From the NCBI GenBank assembly GCA_009785015.1, contig WQXD01000189.1:1-7227 (forward strand): 7,227 bases of DNA, read 5' to 3'. The notes below the pieces were generated by a model. It was given only the letters and a program-made list of their open reading frames with translations. It was not told the origin of the DNA and made no database searches. Made by a program: the position numbers and the translations under genes. Positions within the stretch are counted from its first letter, which is position 1. Every line of letters begins with the position of its first letter. Of the stretch, positions 1-6,813 are shown in pieces. Origin of the DNA: Oscillospiraceae bacterium. GTDB lineage: Bacteria; Bacillota_A; Clostridia; Oscillospirales; WRJC01.

Positions 1-2
1 AC

Positions 3-1163
3 GCCGGTTTCGAAACAACCGAAATTATACTGGGGCACTCTAACCCGCTTGTCGCGCATTACGGGGATTGGCTGCGCGAGAATTACCCGCAGCATATCAA
101 AAAATTTATTTATGAAAACATGAAGCCGATCGATGTAACGTGCGGACAGGGCGTGTATAGAAACGATGTGCCGGAAGAAGCGTATTCTTCGACTTATGTC
201 GGCGAAAGAACCTGCGCGTATATCCGAGAACGGGCTCGAGCCGGGGAAGCGTTCTATTGTTTTGCGAGCTTTCCCGACCCGCACTGGCCTATATGTCCGC
301 CGGAACCGTGGTTTTCCATGTATGACGGACTCTCCGACGATCAGATCGCGCCTTTTATAACATCCTATGCCGGAGAACGCGACAGAGAAGAATCCCCGCC
401 GACATTTAATCGGTACGGGCCGTATGACGGCGGCGGACATTTCATGGAAAACTCCGGGGACGCATATAAAATAACGCGCGCTTATTGGGGATCGGTCAGC
501 CTGATAGACAAGAACATCGGCAAAATGCTTGATACATTGAAGCAATGCGGGATCGAGGATAATACTATTGTTGTTTTTACAACCGATCACGGAGATTATA
601 TGGGCGCGCACGGCATGATGGCAAAAGGCGGATTTTTGTGGGAGGAATTTATTAACATACCGTATATTGTCAGTTACCCGGCGAAATATAAGCCTAAAAA
701 ATCAGACGCGCTGTTTTCTCTGATAGACGCGGTTCCCACGATTTTAGACAGCGCGGGGATTGCGCCGGAAACGCTTGCTTCTGACGGGGTTTCGCACCAT
801 GATATGCTTATGGGAAACGGCGAGCAAGCGCGGGACAGCGTTATGGTTGTGCATTTCGCAGCTTCAAGCGACAAGCAATGGTCCGACATACACTGTCTGA
901 TTTACGGACGGTATAAACTTGTGTATCACGCGGGTTCGGGCAAAGGCGAGTTATATGACCTTGAAAGCGATCCCCGCGAGCTGAAAAACTTGTATGAAGC
1001 TCCCGCATATTCAGAAATACGTCAGGAGCTCATCATCAAGCTGCTTGACAGGCTTATTATCGAGCGCGATATGGAGCCTTTGCAAATGACACGTAAAGCG
1101 GACCATTACGGCGAGCATGAAATGAAATATGAAAAATGGAAAACCGAGTTTGAAAGCTTTTAA
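3..1163 (+). CDS. S1-family sulfatase, C-terminal part (5' end outside window)
   Basis: Probable arylsulfatase-type hydrolase that removes sulfate esters, perhaps from glycans. The frame is open from base 3, so 386 codons are visible and the Met at 120 is internal. Seen: FASFPDPHWP (from Met120, residues 48-57), the pattern AYWGSVSLIDKNIG (121-134), and the second metal-binding block FTTDHGDYMGAHGM (153-166), whose Asp156 and His157 match the calcium-site Asp-His/Asn of S1 sulfatases, followed by a conserved-type Lys169. Near the C-terminus LYDLESDPRELKNLY matches the usual sulfatase tail. The Cys/Ser-x-Pro-x-Arg site that is converted to formylglycine lies in the missing N-terminal part, so activity, signal peptide and subfamily cannot be judged. 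The gene converges on the minus-strand lipoprotein series. A related phosphodiesterase or phosphonate hydrolase of the alkaline phosphatase superfamily is a less likely alternative, because the tail and the DHGD block are sulfatase-like. Confidence 0.9.
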   Translation, partial: AGFETTEIILGHSNPLVAHYGDWLRENYPQHIKKFIYENMKPIDVTCGQGVYRNDVPEEAYSSTYVGERTCAYIRERARAGEAFYCFASFPDPHWPICPPEPWFSMYDGLSDDQIAPFITSYAGERDREESPPTFNRYGPYDGGGHFMENSGDAYKITRAYWGSVSLIDKNIGKMLDTLKQCGIEDNTIVVFTTDHGDYMGAHGMMAKGGFLWEEFINIPYIVSYPAKYKPKKSDALFSLIDAVPTILDSAGIAPETLASDGVSHHDMLMGNGEQARDSVMVVHFAASSDKQWSDIHCLIYGRYKLVYHAGSGKGELYDLESDPRELKNLYEAPAYSEIRQELIIKLLDRLIIERDMEPLQMTRKADHYGEHEMKYEKWKTEFESF

Positions 1164-1178
1164 TCCGTTCGCTATTAT
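1164..1178. other. Convergent gene junction without visible terminator
   Basis: Only 15 bases separate the sulfatase stop (TAA, 1161-1163) from the stop of the opposing lipoprotein gene (TTA on the plus strand, 1179-1181). I see no GC-rich hairpin followed by a T run here. The short palindrome AAAGCTTT at the sulfatase end has no loop and is not a terminator. Transcripts from the two sides probably overlap, or end inside the opposing coding region. Confidence 0.6.
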
Positions 1179-2657
1179 TTACCAATTTATATTGTCCATC
1201 GCCGCTTCCACTATGTCATCATACATACTCTGGATCATATCGCCGTATCTGTCGAACCAGGACGCGACATTCGTATTTTTCTGCTCCAGCATATACGGGA
1301 GAAGATAGTTCAATTCGTTGACCCCACCGAAATCAAACCCGAAATCGTAAATCATATTATCGAAAAGCAAGTCGAGGATTTCCTCGGATTCATCGTCTCT
1401 GAAAACTTTTCCCTTTAGGAGAATGTCGTAGTGTGCGGGGAGTACCAGCTCGTTGCCTTTCGCGCCGAGATATTCTGTTACCGCGCCGACTTTTTCCGGA
1501 TTTTTTATGTTGATCGGCGCGCCGATTACCTGAGCCCAGTTTAAAGCAATATATTTCTCCTGCGCTTCGTTTAATTTAGGGTACGGCAAAAGACCAAAAT
1601 TAAAATCCACGGCTCTGAGCGCCTCTATATCCGCCATCAGATGAAATAATACGCGCCCGCTGTCAAATCGCAGGACTTCGCCGCCTCTGTCCACATGCTG
1701 ATAATAGTCCCATCCGAAAAAATGATTGCCGTCGTACAGCAGGTCATAATATTTATCGACCATATCCTGCACCCTTGTTATGTCTCTGTTGATCACATAA
1801 CGCCCGTCTTGCCATTGTCCGACCGTCACGTCGCAGGCGTACATCGCGGTTATGAACGGCCAGTTGACTATTGACGCAAACCCGTACTGGTCGTTTTCGG
1901 TAAAAACCCCGTCTCCGTCCAAATCCCTTGAAACCTGCTTCGCCATTTCGGCCATTTTTTCAATTGTCCATGTACCGGCTTTCACGAAATCATACGGACT
2001 GTCAAGCTGATACTCCGAAACAAGATTTTTATTGAAATATACCATGGACGGCGAGCTTATGCAGTAATCATTCGAAACATACGGTATATAGCCTTTTATG
2101 TCAACATACCCCAATATGCTTTGGTTCCAGTATTTTTTGGAAAAATCCACGTTGGGCATTTCATCCCAGTTATACATGACTCCCTGAGTGACCATCGTTG
2201 CAACATTCAGTTTATGGGGCAAAACAATATCATAGGAATTTATCCCCGCTAAAACGTCGTTGATCACTGCTTTCGGAAGATCGGACATATCGGGGCCGAC
2301 GCCATGTTGTTTGATCTCGATATTGAAAAATTCTTCGGCCGCTATCCTCCGCTTATATGCCGCGTCGTCCACAGGGTCTCCGGTTTGTTCCTCGACTTCG
2401 GGTCCCGACCACATATCGAAAAACGCAACCGTAAATGTTTCGCCTTTGAAATCAAACCGTTCTCCGCCGTAGGAATATTCGGGATCTCTCGCTATGTTTT
2501 CGTCAATATCCGCGCCGGGATCATTTGCGTCAGTTATCCCGCCGCCGTCGTCGTTATTGCCGCTGCCGGTCCCCGAATCATTATCGCTGCAAGAAAACAA
2601 TGCGGCAGCCAGAACCAATATTATTGTCAAAAAAATTGCGGTTAATGCTTTTTTCAT
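1179..2657 (-). CDS. Extracellular solute-binding lipoprotein (ABC sugar importer type), 492 aa
   Basis: Likely membrane-anchored receptor of an ABC importer for oligosaccharides. Seen: a Lys-Lys start, a hydrophobic stretch (about residues 7-20) and lipobox LFSC with Cys23 as the lipidated residue. An Asp/Asn/Gly-rich linker follows (24-55), then an alpha/beta binding-protein body. YFNKNLV (207-213) and GTWTIEKMAEMAKQV (228-242) are typical of family 1 sugar-binding proteins. Residues 245-256 form an EF-hand-like loop with Asp at positions 1, 3, 5 and 12 and Gly at 6. The block LPAHYDILLKGKVFRDDES (406-424) recurs in altered form in the 507-residue paralogue of the same series. The length is normal for this group. 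The gene is last in the minus-strand series, 37 bp after the beta-helix gene. No permease or ATPase is in the window. The ligand is unknown; an oligosaccharide is inferred from the neighbours. Confidence 0.9.
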   Translation of the reverse strand: MKKALTAIFLTIILVLAAALFSCSDNDSGTGSGNNDDGGGITDANDPGADIDENIARDPEYSYGGERFDFKGETFTVAFFDMWSGPEVEEQTGDPVDDAAYKRRIAAEEFFNIEIKQHGVGPDMSDLPKAVINDVLAGINSYDIVLPHKLNVATMVTQGVMYNWDEMPNVDFSKKYWNQSILGYVDIKGYIPYVSNDYCISSPSMVYFNKNLVSEYQLDSPYDFVKAGTWTIEKMAEMAKQVSRDLDGDGVFTENDQYGFASIVNWPFITAMYACDVTVGQWQDGRYVINRDITRVQDMVDKYYDLLYDGNHFFGWDYYQHVDRGGEVLRFDSGRVLFHLMADIEALRAVDFNFGLLPYPKLNEAQEKYIALNWAQVIGAPINIKNPEKVGAVTEYLGAKGNELVLPAHYDILLKGKVFRDDESEEILDLLFDNMIYDFGFDFGGVNELNYLLPYMLEQKNTNVASWFDRYGDMIQSMYDDIVEAAMDNINW

Positions 2658-2664
2658 AGATATA

Positions 2665-2673
2665 CTCTCCTTT
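2665..2673 (-). promoter_or_regulatory. Ribosome binding site of the 492-aa lipoprotein
   Basis: On the minus strand AAAGGAGAG lies 7 bases before the ATG at 2657 (the GGAG core is 9 bases away). It supports this start. The 37-bp gap has no terminator-like hairpin, which fits co-transcription with the beta-helix gene. Confidence 0.75.
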
Positions 2674-2694
2674 TACCGTTATTTTTTATTTGTT

Positions 2695-5187
2695 TTATCG
2701 TCCCTTGGGGCCGATATCCGAAAAATCAACGCGTGCGAACGACGGGAAGTCCACCAGGACAGATCCGTCATTTTTTAATGTGAAATCCCCGTTGGCCGAG
2801 TCGCGGAAATTCGCCGCCAAAGCATCCTCGTCCATTTCAACGATGCGGTTGTCGCGGATTGCGCCTATGTCGTAATAATGCCCGGCAAATATCCAGTTGT
2901 TTATTTGGTTGTTCCAGTCGTTCGTCAGAGGCCGCTGTACGTGAATCACGTTAAATTCGTGGCGTTCTCCGGTGTGCCCGTTATTTATTATATAATTTTC
3001 GTAAGTTTCAGATCCTACCGGCAGCCAATAACTTAACGGCTCACGGCTCAGATATTTTCTTTCCGGATCCCATGTTTCACCCGGCAGTTGCTTTACTTCC
3101 CATGTGTGTTCCATCGACGCTTCTAAAATATCCGCCGGATCGTCCAACTGCCATTTTTCCGTGAAAATATCTTTTACCCACGGATACGCCGAAAGCCAAG
3201 GTTCTTTGTCCGGCTCCATATTTTCCAGCTGTCCTTTGAGCTTGGGAAACCAAACGATGTCCTCATCGGCGTGGCCCGGAGTTACGTTGAGATCCAGCGG
3301 AGCCCAGAAATATGTGCCGAATGCGGCGTTCCAAACCGACTTTTCAGATATGTTGACAAAAATATTGTTATATATTTTTATCCGTTGACCGCCGTTGGCT
3401 AATATTCCGTTGCCTGTTATATCCGCGAGGACATTGCCGTAAATCTCAACGTCGCCTGCGCTATAATCTATATATATCCCCTGTATGCCGACATGCGCCT
3501 GCGCCGTGGAAGAAAGGCTGTGGATGTAGTTGTAACGGATCACGCAGTTTACAAAAGTATAGTCGCCAAATGTATAAATCGCTCCGGCGTCGTCCTGATC
3601 CTGCATCACATCGTAAATTTCGTTGTATTCTATTATTATGTCATTGCCGTTGTAATTGATAGCGTGCGACGGAGAATCATAGATCAAATTATTAGCGATA
3701 CGGTATCCGCAGCCGTTTACTTGTACGGCTTGCCTGTAAAACCGGACTACCTGCGCGTAAGAATGGATAGTATTGTTAACAATCTCGCAGTCCGCCATTT
3801 GCAGAGTCCTGCGGTCGCCCGACGCGCTTTGGGCGTAAACGCCGTGTTCGCCGACATTATAGATACGGCAGTTTTCCACGCGGTTGTTATATCCGCCGCC
3901 GTCGTTTGAACCGTGTTTGCCCAGCGAAATCCCGTTTTTCTCCACGTTTTTGATAACGCAGCCGTCAACCGTCATATACCGGCCGGAAGTAATAACGATA
4001 CCGTCGTCTTTACCCATTTCAAACCGCAGCCCCGAAAAAGTGATGTACTGAGTATTGTTCGCCGTTATGAAAGGCTTATCAAGTACGGCGATTTCCAAAA
4101 TCTCGTTTTCTATATCACCGTGCGGATAATAAAACAGAAGACCCTGCTCGCGGTCGATATAATATTCGCCCGGCGCATCCAATTCGCAAAGCAGATTATG
4201 CGCGGAGAATTTTTGTTCCGCCGCGATACCGTAAGTAGTATAATTCGCCAGTTCTATCGTGCCGCCGCCGTTATTGCCGTCGGGGATAATATTGCGCAAA
4301 CCCACGCCGTCCGGCGCCCAGGTGTATTTCCAGCCGCCGTATAAAAACGCTGTGTCTTTCTCAGCTAACCAAGCTACGGCGCGTTCGTCGGAAATTTCGC
4401 TTGACGAATAACGAAACAAGCCGCCGCCGAGTTCACGGTCTAATATCGCGGAATTACTGAAAGTGAGGAGTTCTTCATAAACCATATGACCCTCTTCGAG
4501 TATTTCCTCCACGTTCAACTGTCCCCAACTGTTAGGATATCGGGCAACAGTTTGGATATTTCCATCGGAATACAAATATAGCGAGGGCGGCGGATTGCGG
4601 GCGTAATTTTGAGAATATCCGTACGGCGCCAATTCGCCGTAATCATTAATTCCGAGATCGCGCAGGTTCGCTTGCTTAACAAAGCCCTGTGCTTCCGCCG
4701 GGATTTTTTGTAATGCGCCCGGATCGGTCACCGGACCGAATGCCGAACTTGGCAACTCCATTCCGCCGTAAAAAACGGCTTCCTCGCCGGGATACGACGC
4801 ATATGTTACAGGACAGCCGGCCGTGCCGCTGTCCAACAATCTAAGCGAAAGAGAATCGTTCACATGATAAATCCCCTCGCGTATATACACCGTGATCCCG
4901 GAATAATCGCTTTTATTTACGTTTCGGATCACATTCCGCGCTTTTTCCAGCGTGGCGAATGGCTGCTCAATAGAACCATCGCCGTCGTCGCTGCCTGTAG
5001 TGGCAACGTAATATGTCAGCAAGGAGCCCGGCGTCGGCACTTCATCCAACGCAGTGTCAGTAGTATCAGTAGTATCAGCAACGTCAGTATCCGGTATCTC
5101 GTTTGTATCGTCCGTACATCCGCATATAAATAAAATCGCGCTTAACAGTGCAGCTAAAACAATTTGCAATAGTCTTTTCAGTTTCAT
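2695..5187 (-). CDS. Right-handed parallel beta-helix lipoprotein, GH141-like candidate polysaccharide-active enzyme, 830 aa
   Basis: Probably a surface-anchored carbohydrate-active protein. Signal peptide about 1-23; ICGC places the lipid anchor best at Cys24. An Asp/Thr-rich linker (25-50) leads to YYVATTGSDDGDGS (59-72), the DUF1565-like opening of many beta-helix enzymes. A region with SLYLYSDGNIQTVARYPNS (202-220) resembles the N-terminal part of GH141-like proteins. Beta-helix coils run from about 363 to 615, with repeated N-x-I/V-x-N turns such as IANNLIYDSPSHAINYNGND. DDAGAIY (532-538) and GIYIDYSAG (570-578) match the conserved blocks of this group. Asp533 and Asp574, 41 residues apart, are candidate catalytic acids. 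PWLSAYPW (663-670) is another family block, followed by an apparent extra segment (about 678-728). The C-terminus has the usual DFTL...IGP ending. Glycosidase activity is inferred; a pectate-lyase-like, epimerase-like or purely binding role is possible. It sits between two solute-binding lipoproteins, 34 and 37 bp away. Confidence 0.85.
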   Translation of the reverse strand: MKLKRLLQIVLAALLSAILFICGCTDDTNEIPDTDVADTTDTTDTALDEVPTPGSLLTYYVATTGSDDGDGSIEQPFATLEKARNVIRNVNKSDYSGITVYIREGIYHVNDSLSLRLLDSGTAGCPVTYASYPGEEAVFYGGMELPSSAFGPVTDPGALQKIPAEAQGFVKQANLRDLGINDYGELAPYGYSQNYARNPPPSLYLYSDGNIQTVARYPNSWGQLNVEEILEEGHMVYEELLTFSNSAILDRELGGGLFRYSSSEISDERAVAWLAEKDTAFLYGGWKYTWAPDGVGLRNIIPDGNNGGGTIELANYTTYGIAAEQKFSAHNLLCELDAPGEYYIDREQGLLFYYPHGDIENEILEIAVLDKPFITANNTQYITFSGLRFEMGKDDGIVITSGRYMTVDGCVIKNVEKNGISLGKHGSNDGGGYNNRVENCRIYNVGEHGVYAQSASGDRRTLQMADCEIVNNTIHSYAQVVRFYRQAVQVNGCGYRIANNLIYDSPSHAINYNGNDIIIEYNEIYDVMQDQDDAGAIYTFGDYTFVNCVIRYNYIHSLSSTAQAHVGIQGIYIDYSAGDVEIYGNVLADITGNGILANGGQRIKIYNNIFVNISEKSVWNAAFGTYFWAPLDLNVTPGHADEDIVWFPKLKGQLENMEPDKEPWLSAYPWVKDIFTEKWQLDDPADILEASMEHTWEVKQLPGETWDPERKYLSREPLSYWLPVGSETYENYIINNGHTGERHEFNVIHVQRPLTNDWNNQINNWIFAGHYYDIGAIRDNRIVEMDEDALAANFRDSANGDFTLKNDGSVLVDFPSFARVDFSDIGPKGR
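5059..5076 (-). repeat. 9-bp in-frame tandem repeat in the lipoprotein linker
   Basis: Two perfect copies of the plus-strand unit AGTAGTATC (5059-5067, 5068-5076) are flanked by degenerate copies (5053-5058 and 5077-5091). On the minus strand they encode Asp-Thr-Thr repeats just after the lipid-anchored Cys24 of the beta-helix protein. Because the unit is three codons long, gain or loss of copies would change the length of the surface tether without shifting the frame. Confidence 0.7.
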
Positions 5188-5192
5188 AAATA

Positions 5193-5196
5193 CTCC
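5193..5196 (-). promoter_or_regulatory. Ribosome binding site of the beta-helix gene
   Basis: On the minus strand GGAG stands 5 bases before the ATG at 5187, preceded by an A-rich leader that fills the 34-bp gap. It is a moderate Shine-Dalgarno sequence and supports the chosen start. No hairpin is visible in the gap. Confidence 0.7.
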
Positions 5197-5221
5197 GTTT
5201 TTTATTTTTTATATTTATATT

Positions 5222-6745
5222 TTATTTAACTTTACGGAAAGCGTCTATTGCTTTATCGAGAGTCGATTCAACCTGTGTGGTTATTCTTTCTGTTACAGAT
5301 TGGAATGTATTTGACGGCGAAGCGCAAATATCTTCATATTGCGAACGTACTGCCGAATACCATATGCTGTCTCCGAGATCTGTAAATTTGTTTTCGGTTA
5401 CCATTTTGAGCATTTCGATTGAATCGTCGTCACGGGTGCTTTTTATCGAAATTGCAACGTCATAATATTTGGGCAGGATATTATTATAATACTCGCACGC
5501 CAGCGCTTCCATCACGATCGAGGCGCGTTCAGGGTCGCTCGTAATCGGAATAACGACAGGCAGTCCTGCGGGAACACGCCCCGAATACGGTTCGCCCGGT
5601 CTTTTTTCACTCAAAGTCGGAAATGGTATCACTCCGTAGTCCACGTCTGTTGCGCGAAGATATTGCAATGTATGTATTGTCGAATTGGCAAACAGACCGC
5701 GTCCCTCAGAAAAAGGAAGAAGGCAGTCAATTACACGGCTGCCCGTTGGGTTTGGGATTGGATCTGTAACGACATTATATATATAACCGCCCTTGGAATA
5801 ATTATATAAAGAGTCAAAAACATCAAAAAGCCGTTGATTACCCGGCACATTAAAATATGGCTCATCATTGGCGTCTTTCGCTATGAGGGGAATTTGCTCG
5901 GAATACCACATTGCGGGAAAGAACCAATTAGACGCGGCTATGATACCCCAGCGGTCCTCTATGGTCATTTGACCGTCGCCGTTTGTATCCGCAGTTACTT
6001 TACGCGCCATTTCAAAGAGCTTGTCAAAAGTCCACTTACCCTGCCGAACCAAATCATATATATTCTCAATGCCGTTATCTCTGACCATATCTTTATTAAA
6101 TACCAATACGCTTGTGAAGCCATATACCGAAAGCATATTCGCACCGTATGTAAAATATAAAGTATTCCCGATAGTAAGCTGTTTTTGCATATCTTTATCC
6201 CAGTACGGCTTATCCAGATCTATATGAGGCAGCTCGTTAATCGTATAAAAGAATCTCCCTTCAGTGGCTAAATTCAACGCGAACCTGTCGTGAATCACAA
6301 CATAATCGTAAGTGTTGTCTCCGGCCAGCACAGACTTTTTCAATTCTCCTTCCGTGTCATTAAAACTGCCGAGAATATTACAGTCAAATACAAGATCAAA
6401 TCTTGATTCGACTGCGGAATTTGCCCTGTATATGGCATCATTTATCGTATCCCCGGTTTCTTCTTCTACATAAATTATAGTGTGTACCGTAGGCAAATCG
6501 GTAGTGGTAAGCATGTTAAACTTTTCTCCGTTGAATTTAACGGCGGGCAAATTATCTTTAACTGCATCGCCGGGATTTTCATTTTCATCGGAGCCCGGTT
6601 GATTTTGATTGCCCGGATTATCCGAATTATCAGGCAGATCGTTTTGCGGCCGGGATTGGGAATCTCCGTCATTAGAACACGAAACAAAAGTAAAAATCAA
6701 AACAGCCAAAAACAAAAAAGTTATGATTCTCTTTGTTATTTTCAT
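5222..6745 (-). CDS. Extracellular solute-binding lipoprotein (ABC sugar importer type), 507 aa
   Basis: Second importer-type receptor of the series and a divergent paralogue of the 492-residue protein. Seen: N-terminal Lys/Arg, a hydrophobic helix (about 7-21) and FVSC with Cys23 as the probable lipid anchor (Phe at -3 is a less usual lipobox residue). A long Asn/Asp/Pro/Gly linker (24-62) follows. VEEETGDTINDAIYR (93-107), LVFNKDMV (214-221) and GKWTFDKLFEMARKV (236-250) align by eye with matching blocks of the paralogue. Residues 253-264 form an EF-hand-like loop (Asp1, Asn3, Asp5, Gly6, Asp12). LPKYYDVAISIKSTRDDDS (424-442) is the shared C-terminal block. A strong Shine-Dalgarno sequence supports the start. 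The gene follows the URO-D-like gene by 68 bp and precedes the beta-helix gene by 34 bp. The ligand is unknown; an oligosaccharide product of the neighbouring beta-helix protein is inferred. Confidence 0.9.
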   Translation of the reverse strand: MKITKRIITFLFLAVLIFTFVSCSNDGDSQSRPQNDLPDNSDNPGNQNQPGSDENENPGDAVKDNLPAVKFNGEKFNMLTTTDLPTVHTIIYVEEETGDTINDAIYRANSAVESRFDLVFDCNILGSFNDTEGELKKSVLAGDNTYDYVVIHDRFALNLATEGRFFYTINELPHIDLDKPYWDKDMQKQLTIGNTLYFTYGANMLSVYGFTSVLVFNKDMVRDNGIENIYDLVRQGKWTFDKLFEMARKVTADTNGDGQMTIEDRWGIIAASNWFFPAMWYSEQIPLIAKDANDEPYFNVPGNQRLFDVFDSLYNYSKGGYIYNVVTDPIPNPTGSRVIDCLLPFSEGRGLFANSTIHTLQYLRATDVDYGVIPFPTLSEKRPGEPYSGRVPAGLPVVIPITSDPERASIVMEALACEYYNNILPKYYDVAISIKSTRDDDSIEMLKMVTENKFTDLGDSIWYSAVRSQYEDICASPSNTFQSVTERITTQVESTLDKAIDAFRKVK

Positions 6746-6753
6746 TGATTAAA

Positions 6754-6758
6754 CCTCC
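6754..6758 (-). promoter_or_regulatory. Ribosome binding site of the 507-aa lipoprotein
   Basis: On the minus strand GGAGG lies 8 bases before the ATG at 6745, the strongest Shine-Dalgarno match in the window. It suggests high translation of the first binding protein. Confidence 0.8.
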
Positions 6759-6774
6759 AAATTCATTAATGTTT

Positions 6775-6787
6775 TTATTACTAATAA
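6775..6787. repeat. Short inverted repeat between the URO-D-like gene and the first binding-protein gene
   Basis: TTATTA-C-TAATAA is a perfect 6-1-6 inverted repeat, 30-42 bases before the start codon of the 507-residue lipoprotein in the 68-bp gap. It could be an operator or only a by-product of AT-rich sequence. It has no GC stem and no loop suited to a terminator. A TTGAAA hexamer (minus strand, 6793-6798) lies just upstream, but no good -10 box stands at the right distance, so I do not call a promoter. Confidence 0.35.
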
Positions 6788-6813
6788 CTACTTTCAAAAC
6801 TGAATTATTCGTT

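Noticed and set aside
120..1163. Sulfatase starting at the ATG at 120
   Set aside because: The frame stays open upstream to base 3, and the residues before this Met (for example HSNPLVAHYGDWL) continue a sulfatase-like middle region. There is also no ribosome binding site before it.
2260..2778. Plus-strand open frames over the start of the 492-aa lipoprotein gene
   Set aside because: They are antisense to the signal peptide, linker and N-terminal region of a well-supported gene and show no domain of their own.
3360..3480. TATATA-rich stretches inside the beta-helix gene as promoters
   Set aside because: They encode Ile/Tyr-rich beta-strands (for example GIYIDY) in a long intact frame, which explains the base composition.
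3493..4344. Plus-strand open frames of 138 and 143 codons (3493-3909 and 3913-4344)
   Set aside because: They lie fully opposite the beta-helix gene, have no ribosome binding site or recognisable domain, and reflect the regular codon use of the repeated coils.
6790..6810. Terminator hairpin after the URO-D-like gene
   Set aside because: Minus-strand TTCA-GTTT-TGAA can pair only over 4 AT-rich bases and no T run follows. It is too weak to call.
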